Assembly: GCA_012032575.1 (NCBI GenBank)
Contig: JAAUSP010000022.1
Coordinates: 1-27,859 of the forward strand
Length of the DNA: 27,859 nt
Source: Anaerolineales bacterium
Lineage (GTDB): Bacteria > Chloroflexota > Anaerolineae > 4572-78 > J111
Reading direction: 5' to 3'
The position numbers were made by a program, and so were the translations under genes. Below, piece by piece: positions 15,932-25,110 of this stretch; positions within the stretch are counted from its first letter, which is position 1; the number at the start of each line of letters is the position of its first letter. A model generated the notes under the pieces. That model made no database searches and was not told the origin of the DNA. It saw only the letters and a program-made list of their open reading frames with translations.

Positions 15932-18084
15932 TTAAAACAAGGCCAGTTGGTAATGAAGAGACTCCTGCTCCGGTTGGTTTTCAGCTTGTCTTTGCCATAA
16001 ACTATCTATCTCGCCTTTAGCCTTTTCCACCAGATGTTCAAAATCTGCACAAAACTGGGTTTTACTTCGCCCAGGTGAGAGTTCAACCAGTAATTGACTA
16101 TAAAAAACCACCTTGATATCGTTTTGGGATAGTTTTCGGCCCAATCCATTGAAACGTTTGATCTTTGCTGATGCGATTGAATAGGCCGCCTCGAAAGCTT
16201 TATCCCGCGTTAAATAACTTCTACCATCATTCTCTCGCTTCCTGCAAACCAAAAATACATCCAAATCAATGGGGCTACTGGCCTGACTTTTAGGGGTAGC
16301 TACAGACATTTCGGCTTTTACCGGTTGGGCTTGCACAAATGAGAAGTTGCTGGAAAAAACAGCGTCCGCTACCGACAACCAGCCTTCATTTCGCGAGTGA
16401 TGGTAACTGAATATCATTAACCCGCTCTCACGGAGAACCCGATAACATTCGACAAACACAGCAGCTAATTTTTGGGCAAAAGCGTTAACGTCAGCATCTT
16501 GAACTTCATCGGGATGGCGGGTAGTTGAGTCTGTAAAAGCATCTTTTTCATCAAAATATAGCTGCTGCCAAACATAAAAAAAATCTGCCAATTCCGCGTA
16601 ATGAACATTATCAAAAAAGGGCGGATCGGTAATTACTACATCTACACTGTTATCGGGTATATCCGTTCTGGCAGAATTACCACAAGAAAGATAGACAGAT
16701 TTTTCACTCAGTCCATTTATAGGATAAGCAGGGCTAATATCTGCCCCTATCGCAGAACTAAGCCCAAAAACTTTCTTGCCACTCTTTGTTTTGGCTGTTT
16801 TATCCAAAGAAACTTCAAAAGGAGCCTCTTTATATTTTACGGCCCTCAGTATGCGAGATTGAAACAGGTTGAGAAAAGAACCTGAGCTTTTGTCTGTGCC
16901 CCATACATTAGCTTCGAGGGGCATTCTTTCCGGCTTCAAAATATGATGCGAAAACATATGCCGCACCGCCCCGGTTCCTTCACCCTTATAGGATGCAAAC
17001 ATATTATTGAACTCTAAAACGCCTGAAAACAGCAACATTAAAACATCCCGTTCAGGACAGGTTGGTAAGTTTTTTATCCCTGTCGCCAGAATTGATAAAG
17101 CCAGCAATTGCCGGTCATTGAACATCTGGTCCCAATAGTGATAACCATAATTCAGCACTTGTTGGGTATTATATCCCGGCTCAATTTTAACATGGGGCAA
17201 TGCCGGTTTTAACTCGTTAAGCCGATTTTGGGCTGTTTTATATAAGTCAAGGTCATACTGAGTAATTGGCAGGTATTCTTTTCGTCCGTTTTCGGAAAGA
17301 ATTAGTTTTGCGTAGAGGCGATGTTCTGGAGGGAAACCCTGCGTTCTGGCTACCGGGGCAATGGTAAATGACTCTTCACAAGAACGGCAAGTAACCTTGG
17401 TGTGGTTAGCATTACCAAGATGAGGATTAAACCCTAAATGACAGTTTGGACACTCAACCGATTGACTATCGTAAGAGTCAGAGAAAATGTGGCTGCAAGC
17501 GGGGCAGACGATCTGAACTTGCGGATATTTTTGAGGGTAGGCGTGTTTGGCAAAAACATAAGTGGGGAATAAATCAACTGAATTTTTGCATGCGGGGCAG
17601 GGTAAGGTTTTTACCCAAAATAATATAAAACCTCACTTGCTTGCCCGTAGCTATCTCTACTTTTATATAATTCTACCAACTCCTTTGAGGTCTGTTCTTG
17701 TAAAAGATTAAATAGGCTGAGCAGCCTTTTACGAGAGATTTTTGAAAGCGCAATTTTAACTAAACGAAAGGCCACCGGATTAATATCTCGGCCGATGGCT
17801 GTACAGCCAAACTTGTGAGCTTCGCCAATGGTTGTGCCGCTGCCCATAAACGGGTCAAAGACCACCGCGCCGCTTAAATCAACCGGCTCATATAAAAGGT
17901 CCATAATGTTGGACCCTGCCTCAAAAAATGCCCCCAAAATTACGGCTCTAAAGACACTCCCCAAACGCCTGGCCCACCATTTATGCATGTGGTAAATAGG
18001 CCGGTAAAGTTCTTTGCGCCAACTTTCTATTTCAGCCACTTCGCTGATATATTCAAATGGAAAATCCCCTTCAATCGCCTTCAC
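15932..18084 (-). CDS. Zn-ribbon adenine-specific DNA methylase (COG1743-like), one frameshift
   Basis: Frames 17611-18108 and 15932 to about 17610 are one gene of about 717 codons. The N-terminal region FEYISEVAEIESWRKE with HKWWARRLGSVFRAV is typical of the large Zn-ribbon methylases. The SAM-binding motif is FDPFMGSGTT (about residue 90) and the catalytic motif DPPFFDNVHYAEL (about 486). Between them, at 17411-17610, four CxxC pairs (CPAC, CPAC, CPNC, CRSC) make two zinc ribbons. The break is at the AAAA at 17617-17620; one more base gives YYFWVKTLPCPACKN. I prefer the GTG at 18084 (MKAIEGDFPFEY) over a TTG at 18108. The gene is AT-richer than the flanking regions. Likely function is protective DNA methylation in a restriction or phage-defence pair. 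Confidence 0.82.
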
Positions 18085-18163
18085 CGCACAACCCCAGCTA
18101 TCATCCAAAGTTCAAGTGCCCGGATTATAGGCGAAATCAAACATTTGTTCAATATTGGGTGAT

Positions 18164-18207
18164 CCGTGAGGCGTGATGAGGATTCTCACGCATTGATTTA
18201 CTCACGG
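18164..18207 (-). other. GTGA/TCAC hairpin across the endonuclease stop
   Basis: CCGTGAG (18164-18170) pairs with CTCACGG (18201-18207), and CGTGAG also with CTCACG (18185-18190), so two alternative stems exist. It covers the end of the endonuclease gene and the 113-base space before the Zn-ribbon methylase, and may partly terminate or protect the transcript. Confidence 0.4.
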
Positions 18208-19321
18208 CTTTCAGCAGCCTGCCGTAAAGCCAAAAATGCCTCTTTCAATGGCTGACTGACTGCACTTTCGGGTTCAGCCAGCACAAGTTCTTGATATGCC
18301 TCCAAAAACTCTAACCGTAAACGGTGAAATAGATGTAAGAAATGGCGTAAAAAGCCAATGCAATCCAAAATTACAATTTCGACCCCTCCAATTTCATCAT
18401 ACAGACTCGTGGCATAGTCTTTGACTTCGGGGGCAATCACATCAGTCGTGATAAAAATATAATTATCAATCTGGGCGCTGCTTTCGCTTATTTTTTGGAG
18501 AGCGTGGTTTATATCATCCAGAGTCACTCGTTTTGCTTTCATTTCATAACTGGTGACTATAGCAGCATCATCCATTAGGGTGACTTCCAAATCACCTAAT
18601 GCACCCGTTTGTTTATCGGCAGCCGTGTGGCTTTGTAAGGCCAAAATCCGTTCACCCAGGCGATTTTCTGCGGCTTTGTAAGCTGCGGCGATAATCAAAA
18701 CGGGTAAGCGGCTTGATTTAGGGCTACTTAAATGTTGCTGAATGAGCGTTATGATGGCCTCGGATGAGAGGGGCGTTGCATCTTTTACCGTTTCCAGTTG
18801 GGCCAACAGGGTTTGCATCCGCAAACGTTGTTCGTCTCTCACCACAACCAAACAACGTATAACCTCGACCAACATAGCCTCAGCCGATACCTTGTCGTCA
18901 TGAACGTCGGTGAGTAACTGCAAAACGGTTTGGTATAGTTTGGGGGACGGCCAACCAAGTTGAGACCTGGGGTTAAAGTAGCATTCCGATTCCTGAGAGC
19001 TGGGGTTAAAAAGGCTGTAGTTGGGTTACAGGGCAATTTGTGTTTGCCTATAAAAGCAGTTAGGTATAATTCGTCGTAGGTTCTGCCTGAAAAAGCATCA
19101 TCCTCTCCAATTTCCGTGTAGGGCTTGCGGACATCTACTTCTGGCCGATGGACTTTAGCCAGCAGGCATGCCATCAACAATCTCACCCCGGCTCGATTTT
19201 GCAAATTCCGACAAACATACTCAATTCCCTCGGCAATAGAGGTATCTTCGACAAACGGGGTTTTAATAGTTTCGATAGCCCTTTGATAAGCTAAATCAAG
19301 GATTTCTGAAGGGGTTGCCAT
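18198..19321 (-). CDS. Type II restriction endonuclease, probably SacI family, one frameshift
   Basis: Frames 18839-19321 and 18198-18923 join into about 374 residues. The N-terminal part contains EIGEDDAFSGRTYDELYL and LPCNPTTAFLTPALRNRN, which I associate with SacI-family endonucleases from memory. The C-terminal half has a GDLEVTLMDD strand and YEMKAKRV (Glu about 260, Lys 262), a plausible PD-(D/E)XK nuclease core. The break is at the G5 run 18942-18946; one extra base gives GRPPKLYQTVLQLLTDV. Its start overlaps the end of the Dam-type methylase by 31 bases on the same strand, the standard arrangement for a restriction-modification pair. Base composition is AT-rich like its partner. The endonuclease role is likely; the family name is less certain, and the recognition site unknown. 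Confidence 0.7.
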
Positions 19322-20164
19322 TCTGCTATCTTGCTTCCACTCTTGTATTTGTCGAGATCAGAGATTTCATAATTTACCCAAAGAACCTCAGTGCGTGGCT
19401 GCTTAACAGAATGAACTAATTTTGTGGGGCCTTCAATTGCTTGCCAACCGCCATAAAGTTCGTCCATCAAATCACACTGATAACTTGATAGGGCAACTTT
19501 CCCTTTTGTATTGTGTAAAACCTTAGCCAGTTCTCGATGTTCGTCGTCGGTCATTTCATATTTATAGGCATTATTATCGCCCCGTGAGTCGTGTGGATAG
19601 GGAGGATCACAATAAAAAAGTGTTTCTTCACTATCGTATCTTTTAATCACGTTGATAGCGGTATCATGTTCTATCTGAACTCTTAACAGCCTTTGGGCAA
19701 TCTCAGGGAGATCTTCAACACTGCCCAACCACCTTGAGACAGCCCCGGCCATTCCCGCCCGGCTGGTTAAGCGACAATGTGCCCATCGGCCCGAACTTGC
19801 CCGCTGCGCGAGTCCAGTACGGACTTGCCGCGCCTTGATAAAAAAAACGCCGGGCTCGCTCTAAATCAGATAATGCTTCGCCTGGTTCTGAAATGGCGGT
19901 TTCAAATTCTTCCCGAGCAAAGGGGGTCAACCCAATGGCTTCAATTAACGCCTCTTTTTGGTCTCGCAGCACGCGAAAGAAATTGACAACTTCTCCATCT
20001 ACGTCATTATAGGTTTCTATGGGCGATGGCTCACGGTTAATGAGGGTAGCGGCTGACCCGGCAAATGGCTCGCAAAAGTGTTCTGTTTTAGGCAAGAGAG
20101 GAAGTAACCAATCAAGGTGACTAAATTTACCACCATACCAACCAAACGCTATAAACTTAGACAT
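19291..20164 (-). CDS. Dam-family DNA adenine methylase, one frameshift
   Basis: About 290 residues after correction. It adds a methyl group to adenine N6 at a specific site. The SAM-binding start is FGWYGGKFSHLDWLLPLL with EPFAGSAATL, and the catalytic motif DPPY is near residue 186 in LFYCDPPYPHDS. Frames 19715-20164 and 19291-19752 join at the A8 run 19840-19847. Removing one base gives ARRFFIKARQVRTGLAQRAS and continues into SRAGMAGAVSRWLGSVEDLP. I choose the ATG at 20164 (MSKFIAFGWYGG) with GAGGA upstream, since the 21 residues before it are unlike the family. The overlapping endonuclease gene marks it as the protective half of a restriction-modification system. Confidence 0.87.
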
Positions 20165-20214
20165 TATTTTTACATTCCTCGCAAAATTATCAGGCCGATA
20201 GGCGGAGCAGTATA

Positions 20215-20243
20215 AATATAATTCCAAAGAATAATTTTAGCAA
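20215..20243 (-). promoter_or_regulatory. Possible promoter of the restriction-modification operon
   Basis: On the minus strand TTGCTA (20238-20243) and TATATT (20215-20220) are exactly 17 bases apart, giving a leader of about 44 bases before the methylase ATG. A separate perfect TATAAT (20277-20282) without a clear -35 lies further upstream. Confidence 0.4.
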
Positions 20244-20392
20244 GGAGTATTGGAACATTTGTTTGTATATAGCCCCATTATACCCGAAATAAAATGGACT
20301 GAACAGGGAATGAGGGGAAAATTAAGGGGGGGACTGAGTTGGAGCGAAGGAAAAGGCGGTGGGGGTGGGAAACGAAGTTGCTTTTTCTTATG

Positions 20393-20612
20393 CCAGGCAA
20401 AAATCCAAATTATGCCCCTGGACAGGGTCCGAGATGCGAGGCATGTGACCGGAAAATAAGGGGCAAATGGGGCCAACATGCCGGGCAAAAGGGAGCAAGA
20501 TGCGGGGCAAATGGCGCCCTTTTGCCGGGCAAAAGTGGGCAAGATGCGGCGCAGCGGGGAATAAAATGCCCGGCAAACGGAGCCGGTCTGCCGGGCACAA
20601 GGCGGCCTCGCC
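20393..20612. repeat. Degenerate 22-bp tandem array with 11-bp substructure
   Basis: About ten head-to-tail units of exactly 22 bases, consensus near CCGGGCAAAAGGGNGCAAGA plus TG. The central GGCA falls at 20398, 20442, 20464, 20486, 20508, 20530, 20552, 20574 and 20596, with one degenerate unit at 20415-20436. Units 44 apart match best: the one at 20481 and the one at 20525 agree at 20 of 22. Each unit splits into two similar 11-base halves. It lies in the 393-base gap (20229-20621) between the restriction-modification operon and the membrane-protein gene. 22 is not a multiple of three and no frame has a ribosome site, so I do not read it as coding. Confidence 0.8.
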
Positions 20613-20621
20613 ATGACATAC

Positions 20622-23223
20622 TCATGCCTGCCACCCACTGAACCGTTCCCCCAACCGACTGGTCACAACCAGAATCTTCTCCCGCATCACCAGGGCGGCG
20701 ATGCCCAGCAGCAATAACAGCAAGCCGGTGCAGCCGACCAGGATCAGTGCCGGAATGCCGGCCAGCACGCTCAGGGCGACGGTGATGACGCCCAGCACCA
20801 CAAACACAAGCGGGGCCAGCACCAGGCTGCGCGAGCGGATCACCAGGCCGTAGACCAGCACCACAATGGCCTGGGCAAACAGGACAAAAAAGTAAAGAAT
20901 CTCTTCCGTCGAATACATCTGGATGTAGCTGGTGCCCAGCAAAATAAACTGCGACAGCAGCCCGGTTATGAAGGCGGCCCACTTGCTGCCGCTGCGGGTC
21001 AGGAAGTAGTGCATCACAAAGCCCAGCAGCGCCGCCCCAATCGAGTAGAACTGGGGCTGCGAGACATCCAGTTCCAGCAGCAGGGTGAAATAGGCTACCA
21101 GGTAGAGCAGGTTGGCCGGCAGGCCCAGCCAGACCTGGCGCAGCCGAAACGCTTCCACCGCAAAAAAGGTCGCCACCACAGCCGCGCCGATCACCCCGCC
21201 GGCCCCGCCCTGAATCGGTGCGCTCAACGCCGCCAGCGTGCCCAGGCCTAAGCCGCTCCAGCGCAATATGATGGCCCAACCTCCCAAGCGGCCCAGCCAG
21301 GTTCCGGCCAGGCCGCTCAGATAATAGAGCGCCGCCAGCCCGACCAGGGGCAGCACCCACTGGTCTTGTTCCCCCCAGATCAAACCAAAGCCAAGCGCCA
21401 AGGCCAGACCAGCGGTCGCGCCAAAAGCCACGAAGGGCCGGCAGTCAATCAAGCTAAACAGCGCGGCAAAGCCGGCCATGATCAACAGGCCCAGGGCGGC
21501 CCGGCCCGGTTCCTCGAAGCCGGTCGTAAGCAAAATCGAGAGGGCCGCCGCTCCGAGCAAACCGCCCAAAATCAACGGCGGCAAATGCCAGCGCAGATGG
21601 GCCTGAAGAACGCGGCGCAGCGCCAAACTCAGACTCAGCCAGGCCAGCGCCGGCCAGAGCAGAATAAAGCCGGGGTAGAAGTCATACGGCTCCAGGCTGG
21701 GTAATAAAAATACGGCCAGATACGCTCCGGTCGCTGCTACCAGGCTGGCGCTCCAGAGCCAGGCCCGGGGCCGGATCAGAGTCAGCGCCAGGTAAACTAC
21801 CGCCGTACCGGCCAGATAGGCGATGCCGAAAGCGACCCGGTCGGCCAGTCCCCCCACCGCCGCCAGCAAATACAGCCCGGCCGAACCGATCACCAGCCAC
21901 AGGCTGTAAAGAGACAGGCTCGGCCGGTGGACGCGCCCCAAGCCCTCCCCACCCAGAGCCATAATTGTGCCCCAGACCCAGGCGACGATCATCACCGCCT
22001 GCCAGGTGGGCGAAAAGACCCCGCTGAAAAATAACGGGATCGGCGCGAGCGCGACGACCGCCAGCGGCGGGAACAGCACAAAAGCGGTCAGGCGCTGGCT
22101 GACGGCATAAAAAACAACCGCCAGCAGCCAGGTGAAAGCGATCACCAGCCACCAGGCCGGGTCGGGCAAATCCTGGTCCACCAATGCCACCAGCACCAGG
22201 ATGCCCGACAATCCCAACAGGGCAAGTTGCTGCAACTGGGCCAGGATAAACAAAGGCAGCGAGAAACGCCGGTCTTGCCAGCGGGTCAATGCGACAGTCG
22301 CGCCCAGGGCAGCGAGGAGCGGCAGTTCCAGCAATAACAGGTCCAGATGCGGCGAACGGTCCAGCCAGCGCCCGATCAGCAGCATGGCCATGCTTCCGGC
22401 AGCCAAAGCCAGCAAACTGAACAAACGCGACTTGTAAAGGAACGTGCCGCCCGCCCAAACCAAAGCCAGCAGTCCGGCCACGGCGATCCAGAAAATCCAG
22501 GTTAGAGTCTCGCCGGGGTCAACCATGTCCAGCAAAACAGCCGCGTCAATGGGCAGCAAGAAGGAAAAGACGGTGAACAGCACAAAACTGGCCGTCGGCA
22601 GCCGCCGTTTCAAGGCCAGGGCCGCGCCCAAAAAAACCCACCGTCGCCAGGCCGAGGATGGGCAGCCGCAGCACGTCAAAAATGGCGGCCAGAATAAAGG
22701 CCGCGGCCACCACAAAGAAAGCGCCCAGGTACAGCGCCACCTTGATGGTGGTTTCACTCAGCAGCACTTGGGTCAGCGTGGGGCGTGGTCCGGCGGGAAC
22801 CGGAGCCGGAGCGGCAGCGGGGGCCGGCCCTGACGGGTCAAAATTGTAACGCTGCTGCAGCAGGCGGGTCAGATGAGCCGGCAGCAGGCCGTCGGCGCTC
22901 CAGCGCTCAATTTCGGCCAGGATCGAGCGACGGAGGGGCAGCGACAGGCGGCTGTCCTGCTGCTGCAAGGTCCGATAAACCGACGCGGCCAGGGCCAGCA
23001 AAGCCGCTTCGCGCACGCCGGGGTCGTCATCCTGGGCCGCAGCTTTTTCCAGGGCGCGCAAGGCCGATTTGTCGGCGCTTTTTAAGCGGCCAAGCTGCTC
23101 GACAGCTTCCAGGCGAGTCGCCGGGTCTGAATGAGTCACATTGCTCAGCAGATCAGACAAAGATGGTTCCGCCGGCGATGGTGCAGCAGACGGTTCTGCC
23201 GGAGGGACAGGGGTATCGGTCAT
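20622..23223 (-). CDS. HEAT-repeat, multi-TM membrane protein of unknown function, one frameshift
   Basis: About 866 residues once frames 22546-23223 and 20622 to about 22630 are joined. The first 40 residues are Pro/Ala/Ser-rich. Residues about 40-105 look like a HEAT-type helical pair (DPATRLEAVEQLGRL, DPGVREAALLALAASV). A Pro-Ala linker follows near residue 165. The rest is some 20 or more hydrophobic segments, starting with KVALYLGAFFVVAAAFILAA, with long Leu/Ala runs. The break is at the A7 run 22630-22636; dropping one base gives LATVGFLGAALALKRRL. The ATG at 23223 follows AAGGAGA. It is like large DUF2157/DUF2339-type membrane proteins, but the function is unknown. It stands alone, with no obvious operon partner. 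Confidence 0.75.
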
Positions 23224-23380
23224 CAGGGGTTGTCTCCTTGGTATTGGTGTAAATAATTGTGAGTATTTTCGGTATCGCAGCGAAGGTGGATTTTTTTCTG
23301 ACTGCTTTAGTTTAGCACAATTTTGCCGGGAACGCACCTATCAAAAGTTAGGCCGAGATGGAAAATTGGCGCAGCATTGT

Positions 23381-23428
23381 GGACGCTGAGCGTCCTATCT
23401 TTGGCTCCAACGCAGAGCATTGGAGCCA
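23381..23428. repeat. Two adjacent perfect palindromes
   Basis: GGACGCTGAGCGTCC (23381-23395) is followed by TGGCTCCAA (23402-23410) pairing with TTGGAGCCA (23420-23428). They lie 28 bases upstream of the -35 box of the hydrolase-TetR promoter. They may be a dispersed repeat or a terminator between divergent genes. Confidence 0.6.
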
Positions 23429-23455
23429 GTTTGCAAAATTCGTTTCAAAAGGGGC

Positions 23456-23484
23456 TTGACAAACTAATAGTATTAGTTTATAAT
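23456..23484 (+). promoter_or_regulatory. Near-ideal sigma-70 promoter of the hydrolase-TetR operon
   Basis: TTGACA (23456-23461) and TATAAT (23479-23484) both match consensus perfectly with the optimal 17-base spacer. The start site would be near 23491, about 104 bases ahead of the hydrolase ATG. Such a strong promoter needs tight repression, and the spacer holds a matching operator. Confidence 0.88.
23461..23479. promoter_or_regulatory. 19-bp palindromic operator in the promoter spacer, probable TetR site
   Basis: AAACTAATAGTATTAGTTT is a perfect palindrome around G23470 and fills the space between the -35 and -10 boxes. The operon codes for a TetR-family repressor, so self-repression by blocking polymerase is the simple reading. 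Length and symmetry suit a TetR dimer. Confidence 0.78.
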
Positions 23485-23526
23485 CTAATTATCATAGTTA
23501 ATCATTGAATCTGATGAAACGTGAAA

Positions 23527-23569
23527 GTGAGGCGATGAAGCGCCAAACCGCTTCGCCTCATCGCCTCAC
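23527..23569 (+). other. 5' leader hairpin
   Basis: GTGAGGCGATGA (23527-23538) pairs perfectly with TCATCGCCTCAC (23558-23569), with an inner AGCG/CGCT stem and a bulge. It lies in the untranslated leader between the TetR promoter and the hydrolase ATG, so it may stabilise the mRNA or tune translation. Confidence 0.6.
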
Positions 23570-23594
23570 GAGTCATCGCCTTAAGGAGAGTATC

Positions 23595-24324
23595 ATGCGA
23601 GTCACAACTCACGGAACCTATTTAATTCAATTGACCCGCCTGCCGCGCCTGTTCCCGGTGAACTGCTATCTGGTGCGCGAGGACGATGGGCTGACCCTGA
23701 TTGATACGGGGCTGCCGGGCAGCGCCGGGGCGATCATCGAGGCGGCGCGTAAGGAAGGGGCTGCCATCCGGCGCATCGTGCTGACCCATGCTCACGGCGA
23801 TCACATCGGGTCGCTCGACGCGCTGCACCAACAATTACCCGAAGCCGAGGTGCTGACTTTCTGCCCGCGATGCCCGCTTTTTAAGCGGCGATATGAGCCT
23901 CGACCCCGACGAACCGCAGCTAAAACTGCGCGGGGGTTATCAAACCGTCAAAACCCGGCCCAGCCGGCTGCTTCACGACGGCGACCGGGTCGGTTCGCTC
24001 CGGGTGGTCGCCACCCCCGGCCATACGCCAGGCCAGATCGCCCTGTTCGACCAGCGGGATGGCAGCCTCATCGCCGGCGACGCCTTTCAAACCCGCGCCG
24101 GGGTGGCCGTGTCGGGCACTATCCGCCTCCTGTTTCCTTTCCCGGCGCTGGCAACATGGTCTCGACCGCTGGCCCTGGCCAGTGCGTGCCGGCTTCGCGT
24201 CTTGCAACCGTCGCGGCTGGCCGTGGGTCACGGCGAAATCCTCGAACAACCGCTGGCGGAAATGGACCAGGCGATTGCCGTTACCGCCCGGCAGTTGGGA
24301 GAACTGCAACCTTATGGCGCGTAG
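23595..24324 (+). CDS. Metallo-beta-lactamase-fold hydrolase, one frameshift
   Basis: About 242 residues after correction. The two-metal site is plain: H65, H67, D69 and H70 in THAHGDHIGS, then GHTPGQ (His), AGDAF (Asp) and VGHGE (His). The N-terminal VNCYLVREDDGLTLIDTGLPG is typical of the glyoxalase II-like branch. The break is at TTT 23858-23860; removing one base gives VLTSARDARFLSGDMSL and joins the frame ending at 24324. The ATG at 23595 follows AAGGAGAG. It overlaps the tetR start by 11 bases, so repressor and enzyme are coupled. Its substrate is unknown; a detoxification role under TetR control is plausible. Confidence 0.88.
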
Positions 24325-24892
24325 TGTGGGCATTGACCGGCAGCAGGTTGTAGCCGCCGCTGCCGAACTGGCCGACCGGGCCGGACTGGAAGCGCTGACG
24401 CTGGCTCAGGTAGCGGCCCAACTCGGCGTGCGCCTGCCCTCGCTGTACAATCACGTAGACGGTCTGACCGGCCTGCGGCGCGAGATGGCGCTGTTGGGCC
24501 AGCGGCAATTGTTGGAGCGGATCAGCCGGGCGGCGATTGGCAAAGCAGGCGAGGCGGCCTTGATTGCCGTTGGCCAGGCTTACCGCCGCTATGTGCTGGA
24601 GCATCCGGGGGTGTACACGGCCAGCGTCCGTGCGCCCGCCCCCGACGATGCCGAAATGCAGCAGGTCGGCCAGACGATCATCGAAGTGCTCCTGGCCGTG
24701 CTTGAACCCTACGGCCTGGATCAGGAGAGCGCGATCCACGCCATCCGGGGGCTGCGCAGCATTGCTCACGGCTTCACCACCCTCGAACTGGCCGGCGGCT
24801 TCGGCCTGGTCCTTGACCGCGACGAAAGTTTTCTGCGGCTGCTGCGGGCGTATGTGGCCGGGTTGGGGACCAAAGGAATTCCAGATTTATAA
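24314..24892 (+). CDS. TetR-family regulator with WHG-type C-terminal domain
   Basis: 192 residues. The N-terminal helix-turn-helix spans about residues 28-50 (LTLAQVAAQLGVRLPSLYNH). The C-terminal ligand domain has RSIAHGFTTLELAGGFGL, as in the WHG-domain group. The ATG overlaps the hydrolase stop codon region (11 bases), showing a two-gene operon. It most likely represses the operon by binding the 19-bp palindrome in the promoter spacer. The ligand is unknown. The reading frame is intact. Confidence 0.9.
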   Translation: MARSVGIDRQQVVAAAAELADRAGLEALTLAQVAAQLGVRLPSLYNHVDGLTGLRREMALLGQRQLLERISRAAIGKAGEAALIAVGQAYRRYVLEHPGVYTASVRAPAPDDAEMQQVGQTIIEVLLAVLEPYGLDQESAIHAIRGLRSIAHGFTTLELAGGFGLVLDRDESFLRLLRAYVAGLGTKGIPDL

Positions 24893-24909
24893 GCCTGGCT
24901 TAATCAAGA

Positions 24910-24934
24910 TGGGTGCGGTCTCAGGCCGCGCCCA
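24910..24934 (+). terminator. Probable terminator of the hydrolase-TetR operon
   Basis: TGGGTGCGG (24910-24918) pairs with CCGCGCCCA (24926-24934) with one G-T pair, loop of seven, followed by CTTCTTCTTG. It begins 17 bases after the tetR stop. The tail is pyrimidine-rich but not a clean T-run. The remainder of the 218-base gap to the transporter shows nothing clear. Confidence 0.45.
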
Positions 24935-25110
24935 CTTCTTCTTGCCAAAAATTGCGCTCTCTTTAGTCCAGGTCTCCCAGGCGGCTTTGCGCCAATAATC
25001 CCTCTTTAGTAGAATACAAAGGCCAATGATCATTGAGCCTGGCCTCCCCGCAGTTTCGCCGCTGAGCCTGACCCCAATGACCGGCAATCTCTTACTTCCG
25101 CGAGGTTCCC

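Noticed and set aside
20393..20612. CRISPR array
   Set aside because: Units are continuous with no alternating constant repeats and variable spacers, and no cas gene is near.
20339..20641. Plus-strand reading frame across the 22-bp array (about 100 residues, Cys pairs, PGK repeats)
   Set aside because: No ribosome site. The unit length of 22 leaves other frames open too, and the best match between units is at 44 bases, not a multiple of three. A DNA-level repeat explains it better.
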